64,000 nt of DNA, taken from positions 1 through 64,000 of the forward strand of contig JAHQIW010000802.1 in the NCBI GenBank assembly GCA_019055375.1, given 5' to 3'. A model generated the notes under the pieces. That model searched no databases, was not told where the DNA came from, and saw nothing but the letters and a program-made list of their open reading frames with translations. Below are positions 11,901 to 23,900 of this stretch, one piece after another; the stretch's first letter is position 1, and each line of letters opens with the position of its first letter. The stretch comes from Parelaphostrongylus tenuis (lineage: Eukaryota; Nematoda; Chromadorea; Rhabditida; Metastrongylidae). A program made the translations under genes and the position numbers.

Positions 11901-14900
11901 CACAAAAAAGTGAGGTCCTGCTTCAACTTCCACGCAAGTTTCGAAGGTTGTATATCGCTCGGCATTCTCGGACAGATAGCTGTAACATCATATCACTACT
12001 ATTTACGAGATAAGTGAAGAATTGTACAGTGCATGCATTCAATACTGTGAGCTCATCTGGGTCTAATGCCTAAATTTGTATATCAGATCCAAATGTTGGT
12101 TAAATGCCAACATTTCCGATAGATTGCATTGCAGAAACAGTGATCTTCACAACTTTTCGGAAAATCCGTACCTGCGACGGCTTCACTCTCATAATGCATC
12201 CAAAGAATCCTTTCCACTGGATATCGGGGTCAAATATATCGGTTCTCAATGATGACGGAACTCCGGCTACATAGTGGAAATCCGTCTCTATGTTTAGTGC
12301 CGTATGTTTACCGGATATAGTGGTTGAGAATCGATCAGCATCACTGTCAACCTAAAAAATCATTGAAGTGAGAACAAAACGGAAGCAATATATAAGTTTT
12401 TTCTTGAGATCAACAAGTAAGTTCTCCATCGATGTTCTAGAGCCTTACACAAGCGTAGGATTCTAGGATTATCAGATTTTCGCATGAAAAACAGTGCATT
12501 ATGAACCGTTAGACACGCGCTAGTTGGAATGTTTGGCTCAGCCGGTGTGAATCTGCCTTTTAACAGTCTGGCGCCCACCGTTGATAGGCCGGGAGAGTCG
12601 CGCCGTCGCGCTCGCATCACTCGCTAGAAGAGACATATGGGTCTCTGTGCGAAACTGTCGTTGCGCCAGCGCTCTCTTGCAGCAAGCGCCTTCATTTCAC
12701 GCCGCCGTCTTGGTAGGCGATTGAGACCGTGGGAAAATTGAGAGTGACAAGAAAGACAGAGGAGAGTACGCCCTGGATATGGACAACCACTTACTAGCAA
12801 GCTGTTACTATCACTTTCACTATCACCATCACTTTCACTACCACTGTCATTATCATTATCATTATCACTATCACCATCACTATCACTAATACTATCATTA
12901 TCACTATCACTATTATTATCACTATCACCATTGTTACCATCATTAATACCAATGTGATCATTATCACTATCATAAATCCACTATCATCACTATCACTATC
13001 ATCAATATCATTGTTGTCATTAACACTATCATTATCATCATCATCGTTATCACTATTCACTATCACTATCATCCATGCCACTATCATCACTAATCACTAT
13101 CACTATTATTGTCATCATCATCATTATCACTTTCACTATCGTATCACAATAATTGTCATTGCCACTTTGACTACCATTATCATTATCAGTATCATTGAGA
13201 TTATCACAATCATTACCAAATGAAAGTATGATTCATTTTACGAGCTATAAGTCCTACTGTTGGTCAGTGCGAAGTCTATGCATTGAATGGAATGCATTGT
13301 GTAAATGTCTATCAGATCTCACAAACGGCTTAAAACGGTGGCAGTTATTAACGCTTTCCTAATCTGATAAGGATATGACATATTTTGAGCCGATAGATCT
13401 AGTGCTATATAGGCGCCTATTTCGTCATATTGGGACTCATCACTAGCACCCTCCCTCGGTTCCGTCGATCTCTTGAGGTGAAACAATCCTCCAAAGGAAC
13501 CGACGCCGAGTAAAATCAAGCACCCAAAGTAGGATGATGTTATTACCTGACTTTGTGGTGACCGGCAGTCGAGCTTGCCGCTTTTAAAATGAACTATACT
13601 TCTGCTATCGACTGCTTTTTTACAGACCCGCTCAAAATGATTTAATCTGATAAGGATATGACATATTTTGAGCCATAGGTCTAGTGCTATATAGGCGCCT
13701 ATTTCGTCCTATTGGGACTCATCAGTAGCACTCTCCCTCGGTTCCGTCGATCCCTTGAGGTGAAACAATCCTCCAAAGGAACCGACGCCGAGTAAAATTA
13801 AGCACCCAAAGTAGGATGATGTTATTACCTTTATTACTTATCGATAGCAGAAGTATAGTTCATTTTAAAAGCCGTAAGCTCGACTGCCGGTCACCACAAA
13901 GTCAGGTAATAACATCATCCTACTTTGGGTGCTTAATTTTACTCGGCGTCGGTTCCTTTGGAGGATTGTTTCACCTCAAGGGATCGACGGAACCGAGGGA
14001 GGGTGCTACTGATGAGTCCCAATAGGACGAAATAGGCGCTTTCCTAATCATTAGCATTATGGAAAGCATAATCATTATAACTATCATAGTCATTTTCGTC
14101 ATGTTATCACTTAGTGATGTAGTCTTGTCGTTGAAAGATAAGAAATATAGATGAAATATGGAAAATATAGATAAGCTCTTTGCCAAGAATATCTCTGTAG
14201 AAAGTTTTTTAATGAAATTTCATCATTTCATGATGAAAAACTCTCTCAAACCATCTTGGTTTGTCTCTCCGCATCCATTAAGCTGTCTGGAGTCTGCCTT
14301 CTCAGGAGATTCGCCGCCTATTTCACGGGACGCGACACCGCCTTTACAGTAACTGAAGAGGCCTGACGTCGCGTGCTGTGGGACGAAACGTTCCACATCG
14401 TCCTCGGCGTGCTATATAAAACAACAGCGACATTTTGTGAAAAAAATCTAATAATACTTTGCACCACCAACACGAGAAATAAAGCTTCAAACAAAAATAC
14501 AGCAATGTGCTGCATAGTCCACACCACAAAGACACAGAATGTGCTCACGTATCTAGATGCTAAAGTAACATTATTCGTTTCTCTCCTTCACTAGTTCAGA
14601 TGGTTAAAATTCTCAAAGATATGAAAGGAACGGGACTTCAGATAGCTAATGAAGTTGCCTCACATAATGCACATCGATGGATACCAGTAAAACAAAGAAG
14701 TGCATACTTTTGACTAATTGAACGGATAAGCTTTTTAATTTTACTTTAGTCATATATTCTGCATGGAAAAGACGAATAGCGCAAAGTTGATAAAGGTAAA
14801 TTTATTCTGTTAACATTTTGTCTGTAATAGGTGCCGATATTTTACAGATGACGGTATGAAACTCGCGCCAGCCGCCATGCTCATCACCATTATAAACGAC

Positions 14901-17900
14901 TGTTGCGAGAAGAAGGAACGAATGGAAAATGTGCTGAGGTCAGCACAATTCGTGAAGACGAATCGTTTAAGTATTCAATTATCCAAGTATGTAACATTTA
15001 GACGTCTTCGTCTTCTCCACACTCGAATCGGAAGCAAACTCAAAAGAGTATCGGTTAAAGAAATATTACTTCAGTATGTTGTTCACCTCTTTCCGAGCAC
15101 TTTTTTTTGGCTTTTTCATAGCTCAGTCATAACAGATAGCCCACCTGGAGATGAATTTCTCCACCACTTCGTATCGCTTTTACTGTATGCTCGCGACCAT
15201 CGGCATAAGACCCCTTAGATACGAGTTCAGCTTGTGATGAATCTCCAAGTTTGATCTGAAAAAGTAATGTATACAGCTTGATTTTGAAAAATTCACATGA
15301 TAGAGGAACACGCCAATAAGAAAGAAGGAAGCAATGAATGTGACATTAAGCTGGAAAATCGTTAGAAAACCATTTGTAGCCTACAGGATTTTTGATGATT
15401 CTAACACGTGGTACGAACTTTATCGTCTACGGTGCAAATTCAGCATCGCAGCTCAGGTTGATATATCAGATGACAAATACAAACAATTAACACGCATCCT
15501 AGCGACCTATCTTGGGCGTAGAGTGCGTATTGATTTTTCTGGTTCGATCGTAACATTGAAAACCTTCAAAGTCACGAAGCTTCAGTGCGCAAAGTACACG
15601 AACGGAATTTTCAAATCCAGTTTACTAAATATGATTGACTTGATACCAAGGGTCCGTATCGTTGATTCGATGTTATCTTGGATTTCCGTAAGCATTCGAA
15701 CTTGCTTTGAAGAATAGAGGATTAAGGAAATAAGAAGAAAAAAGCGACAATGCACCAGAAAATCGGCTGACATAGAGTAGAAAAAACCACAACTTCATGG
15801 AAAATCTTTGCTTTTCCACAGTCGAGCATTTTCCGATCGACTGTCGTTGATATTCAAATGAACAAAACATCTTATAGAGTTGACTAGAGAATGCCCGATA
15901 ATGGATTTTCTAAGCGCTCAATGACTTGGAACCTACTTTTCCTCTTGGACGACACCGATATGAGCTCATTTTCATCTGTAGAAATAAGTGAATAAGATTA
16001 TCGATTGTTTAACGTTATAGAAACAATAATCTGGAGAAAACCAAGGCACTTCACCCTAACCGCACCATTTTCAGCTTCTACGAAAAAACGCCTCTTCGCC
16101 TTCTTAAAAAAGTTTTAGTAATCAATCAATGGCTAAAATCTTCAGAATTTCAACAGTGTTTTTGCTTCTTAAGTGGCCTGCTCACTACGCTGTCATAGTG
16201 AAGACAAAATTATGCTTTATTTAGGCATTTTCTACTGGATAAAGCTTTCCCTCAGACTTCTAGTGATCACTAGATAGCTTAAATATCGAGTATCCCAATA
16301 GTGTACTGTTTTTTTCATAGATTTCCCATTACGGTGTAACAGTGGGAATAAAATTGCATTTCACAAGCGGTGTGCATTCTTGTCTCGGTATTTGGATGGG
16401 ATTTCCCAGCACTGGCAACAATCCACCACGCCTTTGAAACATTACGACACCATAGTCGACAAGAGATGCTCGCCGAGAGCGGAACACAATCTTCTTTCGG
16501 CTGCAGCAACGTATTTAGAAGTACTTTTCAAAAGCCAAACATATCATTGAAATCATCAAGATTTGTGCAATCGATTGGTTATTATAAGTCTTGAAGAAAG
16601 ACTGCATCAGGTGAAAGTGTTTTCAGCAAAGACTGCTCGAGTGTAAACCATGAGTTATTTCAACTGCTATAGCTCAAAAAGAGTTATTTTGAAAACCAAA
16701 TACATAGTTGAAATTCTCGAGATTCTGGCTATCGAATAACAACTGAAACTCTAGAAAAAGAAAAGAACGCATTCTTTTCTAGGGGACTAGAAATGGAAGC
16801 GGATAGGTGAAAAGTACCAAGACTAGTATTTTGTCGGAAAAGATTACCAAGTTTAATGACTTTTGTTTCAACTAATAGAGCTTATTTTAATCAGGAATAT
16901 CCATTAAGACTCGAGATGTATTCGCCTCAAGCTGGAGCGTGCAATTATTTTTGACTGCGTGTGCACTAACCCCAATGCCTAGGTCGTAATTATTCAAGGA
17001 CCACGAGTAGAGAAAGGGATCACAAGTTTTCTTAATCCTTTCACTACCGGCCATAGTTTGATGTGACAACTATCAACTTCTCAGTAATCAGTAATCAGTA
17101 AAAGCGCGGTGAACTAATTCCTGAGATATGGTTCCGAAGTGGTTCTTGAAATTATCTCATCAGAAAAAAAACTATAGCCCCAAAAAGATACAGAAAAGGG
17201 AAAATTTGCAAGGTGATTCAATCGTGTACAGCCTAAAGTCGAGATAGACTGTTGTGGAAGGATTAACACTGAACAATACGTTGGGAGAAGAATCAAGATT
17301 CACGCAGATAAAAATATTTACCCAATCCGAAACAAGCCTAAGCAACAGCGGAGCACTAATTACTGCAGTGCTAGGGACTGCTTAGCCCATTGTACCCCTT
17401 AGCTTAACATCGACTCTCATAGTATCCTGTGAAACGGTGACTAACTTTTGAGCTGCTCGAGACGCTGAATATCTACCTGGTTCTCATGATCAAAAAATTT
17501 CGTATCAACTTGCGTTGCTACTTTATCAGCTACACTTGTTCTAATGTTAGCTTTTTGCTATTATAGTTAATTGCGTCCGTAATAATTGAACACATCAAGC
17601 AACCTTGAAAACAACGTGACCATCTTCCATATACAACGTGACGAAGTCACCACTGGTTTCTGAACCACGGAAATACAGAAGTCCATTTGGAGAGTACGTG
17701 TTGAAGACGACCGTAAACGATGATACGGTACGCTCGAACGTTGCCAACTCGACTTGTGCAAAACCATCTCTGAAAAAGAATGCAAGGCTTAATGTGAGGC
17801 GTGAGTCACTGACGAGGAGCGCGAGACCTCCGAACAGGCGTGTGTGGCCCTGGCGTACCAACCTTGCTTAGGCCTCAAACATACTTTTTGAAATTATTTT

Positions 17901-20900
17901 GAATGTTTATTAAGAGGTTTTAAAAATAGTCGATGCCATGGATCAATTTTGTTCTACCAGCCGAGATCCATCGACTGAGAAGTGGTGATGGCACAGTTTC
18001 ATTGTACTCCGTGCCGTCACCACAGACGCCTCCCTCTTTGCTACAATGCAGGGCTTAGTGTGGGGAGTGGGTCACTGACGAGAAGCGCGAGACCTCCGAA
18101 ACACGCGTGTATGGCCCTGGCGTACCAACCTCGCTTACTTTGAACATTCTTTTGAAATCATCTCTGAAAAGTTGACCAAGTCACTTGTCGTTGCTATAGT
18201 TCGACTTTTTTTCAGAGTTACTATGCTTTTCAGAATATTGCCACTCTCGTGTTACAGCTTCTTTCACCTTATCGACTTCGCTTGCTCATTACGTCGACAA
18301 ACTTTTCTTCTAACTTCCCACAAAAATTCCTTGATCTTTTCATGGCATCTTTGTAGCCATCTTTGTTATGAATTACGTGTATATCTACTGGATGCTAAAT
18401 TTCCCTTGCAATCTAGCTTTTTTTGACAGCTTTCCTTTCCTCTTAGTGTTTATGTGCGTTTGATATATTTACAAATGTGTTTAGACATAGTAGCATTACC
18501 GGAACATATAGCCTCGCACTGTCGGCTGTGGTGGTGAAACGGCACCTTCGCATTCAGGTGAGTTACTCGAGAATGTCCACAGTGGGACGGAAACATCGTC
18601 GACAACGAGACTACCAATAGTGCCATGGAACTGGAAAATATATTCGAAACGATCCAAAAAAGACATAATTTGAGGAAAATATTAATCTCATCGATGATTT
18701 TTGCAAGGAATTTGTTGGACAATCTCATCTAAGACACAGAAATTTCGAACTTGAATTGCTTTGAACTGGCATCCAGGCTAGTAGAACTCTATTTAACTAG
18801 AAATGATAGTCCAAAATGAAATAAATGAGATAGTACTTGATGTAGTTGGCAGAGTACAGATTTGGCTAAATACAAGAAAGGAAGTTTGAGTTGGTACCTT
18901 ATGCGTTGAGAGACCCATCTCGGAAGCACTAGCTTCATCGGTACCCATAGAAATCTGCGTTTGTCCGGGTATTGTGTTGAAAATGACATCACCGTCCCAT
19001 TCTTCATCACCGACGAATACACTGACTGGTTCAGTTCGAGGACGATCAGCTAAACACAAAATTTGATAGTCAGCTTTCTCTTAAGCAAAAAAAAAGTCGT
19101 TTTTTTCCTTTTGTGATTCCTTGTTATTCAATTGCATATGATTTATTCTCTAGCGCCAGTTCGACACCACACTATGCCTCCGAAGTCTATCGTATTTTCG
19201 GGGTCGGACTGCTACAGGACCTGTATAGGAAAAGCTAACTCCCCACTAATCATGGTTGAAACGCTTCACCACAGTTATTTCAGATTTGTAAAGAGAATCA
19301 ACTCTACCAACATCGAATACTATTTATGATGAAGACGAAAAAGTCATGCAGTAGCCAAAGTACACGCAAAAAGTTCGAAAACCTCCGTGGATGATGGACA
19401 ATAACGAACCGAATAAAAGAGTGGTGGGACCAACAGTTTCATACACCCGATGTCTCGTGATGTAATCAAATAAAAAGCATTCTCGTTCCATTTTAGCTTT
19501 TCTATTCACTAATTATTCATTTTTCGTGCAAACCATGATCCAGGGTACAATTGCAAGAGTACTAAAATACAAGGAAGACTCAGAAACTCTGGTGAGCTTC
19601 AAAACCGCGATTTCACTTTCCGAGGCTTACATGTTGACCGCTACTCCATAGATGCTTCTGTTTTGTGTTACTCTTAACCTTTTTTCAATCCTATTGGTGC
19701 TATCAAGAATTATGCGTCAACGGAAATAATTTGGGTGACACAAGTCTGCGTAGAATCTAGTTGAGGTGATGTTGCAGTCGAAATCACGTTGTTTTAGCTC
19801 TTTTATCTATTGTCCAAAAGTACATAACCATTTTCGAAGCCTACCTGAGGTTCTGAGTTACTCCTTACTGCGTTGAGATTAGTTACTGTATTCTCTTATT
19901 ACTATAGATTTCCATATTTAGTTTTATACTGCACTTGTATTTGGATTTCCACTTCAACCTTCTTTAGCGACTAGCATACCCTGGCCGCTCTCTTTCTCTA
20001 CCCATTCTTTTTTTGCGTTTAGTTTAGTTAGACAAGACGCCGTACCAAATTTGTCTATAGCTGTGAAATTGCTTTGACCCATCAGATACTCATTCTCCTC
20101 TCTCCTTAGTTGTTCCTCATAAAGGCCCATGAAACTAATTCAGAAGTCATTATTTGTGGACAGAATAGCGCAATGATTAGTGATGCGCTGTATTAGGAAG
20201 CCTGGAGATAAACGTGGCGCTGGTTCGACCCTCTCCTTATTACTCCCTTGCGATCAATATTGATAGCCTTGAGGAACGCTCTAGCTCTAAAACTAAACAA
20301 AAGTTTTTATTTTTCTCCTCTTCGTCTTCTATGACAGTTATAAAGAAGACAAAACCCTCAAGCAGCGGCCGAAACAATACGTGACATATTAGAGGGCGCT
20401 AGTGGAATACGAATGCAAGGAAACTCTTCAAATAGCAGAAGTACTGGGATTCGCATAGTGAATTGTGATGTCAGACCATGTGATATGAAGAGCTATCAAG
20501 AGATGTTATACTCGCAAGGGTTAAACCACCAAAGCTTGAGGGATGCGGCGATAACAATGATCTGTGTGGTAAGCCACCAGAAGATTACTATCCAACACTA
20601 ACAAACATTTCTTTGTGCGAGTACAAGATGCTGCCAACTTACGGACTCCAGTTACGGTCTCCTTGAGAGCGACAGTGAGATTGAGAGCGTTGCCGATACG
20701 GACCACGTCTATGTGGTACCAGTTGGTGCGGTCTGTGTTGGGAATGAACAGAATTGAGTGACTGTTCGTCGCCATTCGTTTTCCGCCGCCTACATTCCAG
20801 TGAGCGACAACACGCCTGTCGCGAATCTGAATACTCAGTGCTAGAGATCTGACCATCAGTCACCGGACTTCTTTGAAAGTTTTCTGCTAATTTGTTTCAA

Positions 20901-23900
20901 TAAATCAAATTTTATTTTCATGTCATGATTAATAAATCTTTTGACACAGATTCCAAGCGTCTCTACAATATCATAGCAGATTTGAGCACGAAACAAATTG
21001 TAACTTTTTTGCCCTAAATTTTGAGATTGTAAATGATAAAAGATGTTTGCTGGTAGATATTTTAGGACGTATAACTGCAGTACCTCAATGGCGATAAATT
21101 CACTGGGCTGTGTCCTTCTCGGCTTTGTTCTGGTGACAAAAATTGCACTGTTTGGAACGTTTCTCAGTGGACGATAGCGAATAGAAAACGAATTGGACGG
21201 TGACGGATAAGTAGGTGAGGTAAAAGACCGCTGACAAACACCACGCTCATCTGAACGCAGTGAAACACGGATCTGAAAAGGGCTTTTTTGGCGAATCTTC
21301 ACCATAAAGCTATTTTAACTAATTCAACTAACTCAAATCTTGAAAGTTTCATAAACAAAGTTGTCATTTCAGAAAATTCCATTCTTTTTTCACTTCGCTA
21401 ATTTGATCTATTGAGCAAGATGGATATAATTTACATAATATTTCCTTGGCCAGCCCATATTCACGCTCTATGGTGGATTTCATTTATAATTGCAATGAAA
21501 ATAATTGTCGATCCACAACATAAACACACTTTGTAGTTCTCTGGTCCTGTCGACTCCACGCGATGGAGCTACGGGAATATTTACACATCATTTTGCACCT
21601 AGCTCAACATCACGAGGTACATTTTTGACATCATGCGATCGCTACAGAGCGATTAAATAAAAACGATTTTCATAAATAAGTAAATTTCACAGAAATGAGT
21701 CTGCTATAGATCTATTACACAGGTGTTATGGATTTGATAGACTATACGTCCACCTACGCATTACACCTTACCTATTCATTCAGTGGAGTGAGTATGGAGT
21801 TAAGACGGGTATTCATATTCTTCGAGTCAAAATTCATCAAAAAAAATAAACTATGGGCTACAAACTGTGAAACTAGAAACTCTAAGGACAAGCACGAAAA
21901 CAGCGAAAGGTGAAAAATAATTACTGAAGTGTTAAAATTGACTGTGCACTATTTGTTAACGACTGCGAACATCTTGATGGAAGCTTTAGCCGAACGAAGT
22001 CGCCTTGTACCTGCTGCGCTTTTTCACGAGCCTCGTTGATTTTGTCCTTAAGCAACGTCAATTGCTTCTGCATTTCGTCTGCTCGATTTCGATTCCCAGC
22101 GATCACTTTATCAACTTTGTCCAGTGCCTGACGATTTTTTTCGAGATCGAGACGAGATTTTCGAACCTGCAAAGTTGCAAATACAAGCGTTTTGCCAAAG
22201 TAGAGAGTAGCAATAACTCAATACCTTGTCAATTTCTTCTCGAATTTCTTGTCCAGTGCTATTGAGTAACTTATTCGTTCTTTCGATAACATCTTTCGCC
22301 TGGAATAGAGTTGTATTAGTTGTCAAAAAGACACGTGTTTCTTCGACATGACAAAATTAAAGCAACTCTTCCATGGCCTCGTTGCTATCCCTTTATCTCA
22401 TGTACTATCTCTAATTGATCATCATTACCAATTCATCGCGTAGGCAGTAAGTTGCAATGGCTCGTGTTTTTGGCCGCGCAAACGACCTTTACTTTGCTTG
22501 TGAGCTATTCATAGGCTAACTAACACCTACAGGATGACTGGGAAAATAGGCACGCCCACTGTAGTGTCTTTTGCCTAAAAAAAATGTAGGGATCGCCATC
22601 ATCCTTTTATATCGCGTCGTTTTTTCTGCTTAATCTTCTCCGTTAACATTGCTTCATTCAGGATGCAGCAAAATATTGTTAACTAATTCCCACACTCCTT
22701 ATTATCGCACATTGAACTTCTCAAGATCATCAGATTATTCTCAAGTCCTATTGTATTGTCGTTATACAGTATCGCATCGCAATCATCTACTGCCATGTCA
22801 CCTCCAACATATTATCAACAACTCAAAAGTCAGACTCTCTCTAAACCTCGACGTGAGTAAGAATGTAGAATTTTTCACGTACTGTCGTTTTCTTTAATTA
22901 TACCCGTACAAGGATGGTACTTCTCCTTCATCAAAATTTCATGGCTAACGTTTCGGTGACCCAGCCTTTGTCAGAGATTTCTTAAACTTATACTGGAGAG
23001 GTCAGCACTTCTATGTGACACACTGAAAACAGTTCGTGAAGAATATTATTAATAATATTTTGATGCGTGCCATGCACTACGGCGATGGCGCAAATCACAG
23101 TGGGCTATGCAGGGTCCGCTATCGAGAGCAAGGTATCCAGTCTCATGTTCAATTACTGACCCTATGACCGTTGAGCGGCATGTTATCGTATATCAGAGGC
23201 GGGTCTTCACATCTCATATTTAATCGCTTACTGGATACCATCCCGGTGAGAAGTGTCACGAGGCCAGCATAGCAGCAATCCGGAGCTGCACCGCCTAGTC
23301 GTGTTCCGCAATCAAACATTGACTACACCGATCTATTGCATCATGACCCATCATCCGTTGCTTGCTTTCATCTCCACACCTCGTTACTTCAGATCTTGAT
23401 GGCCCATCGTATAAGATTTCATGACTATCATTTTTACTGTATGGCTGCCATATGAAATCGCATTGCTGTCGTATGTTATCATTATTGTAACTATTGTATA
23501 CCATACGTTGTTCGTCAATAGTAAAAAATAATCAGTACTCCACGGCGCTCGCCCTATCTTATCAAGATTCGCATGGCAACAAAACCAGGAGTGATACCCA
23601 TTCATCGCAGACACGACGTGAATTACACAAGCTCTCGCAATTATGCCAAGTGAAGCTAGTCTGGCACATTTGCTACTGCAGCTAAAATACTCTCACAGAG
23701 ACACCATTGAAACTGCTACAGATGTATTTTGCGCTTCATTTCTTGAGCTTTTGGTTTTTTAACATCCTACCGTGCTTAAATGTGTTATGTATTGGCAAAT
23801 TCTGAACAAACTTGTAAAATCGACATCATTGCCTTTCAAGCGACTATTTATAAGCCTTGCTGTAAACATTCTATATAGTCTGAGAAAATGTTTCAAGCCT

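Larger units (their letters stand above)
13330..14042. mobile_element. F4 ribozyme repeat array: two head-to-tail units and an inverted third
   Basis: Two minus-strand units whose ribozymes lie 282 bp apart (13402 and 13684) are joined head to tail; a third, truncated unit follows on the plus strand (13850-14042). Shared core sequence includes CATCATCCTACTTTGGGTGC and GAGGATTGTTTCACCTCAAG. Head-to-tail units of this size that carry type I hammerheads resemble satellite and retrozyme DNA of other animals. The solo copy at 35954-36210 belongs to the same family. Confidence 0.8.
17779..18165. mobile_element. F1 repeats in direct tandem
   Basis: Two F1 ribozyme modules in the same direction, 266 bp apart, share AATGCA(A/G)GGCTTA, the ribozyme and GGCGTACCAACCT. 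Homology begins near 17779, within about 10 bp of the 3' splice site of laminin exon 61. Confidence 0.7.

Noticed and set aside
12794..13223. Open frames of 89-98 codons rich in Ser/Leu or Asp/Asn
   Set aside because: Products of the TATCAC-type repeat tract.
15937..15975. 39-nt exon-like segment with good splice sites, phase 0 to 0
   Set aside because: It keeps the frame but would insert [13 protein letters not shown] between adjacent strands of LG2; exons 61 and 62 join perfectly without it.
21961..22011. Extension of exon 56 or a frameshift giving [13 protein letters not shown]
   Set aside because: The CAG/GTACAAG donor at 22011 joins AREKAQQ to IRVSLRS of LG1 in frame, which is the expected boundary.
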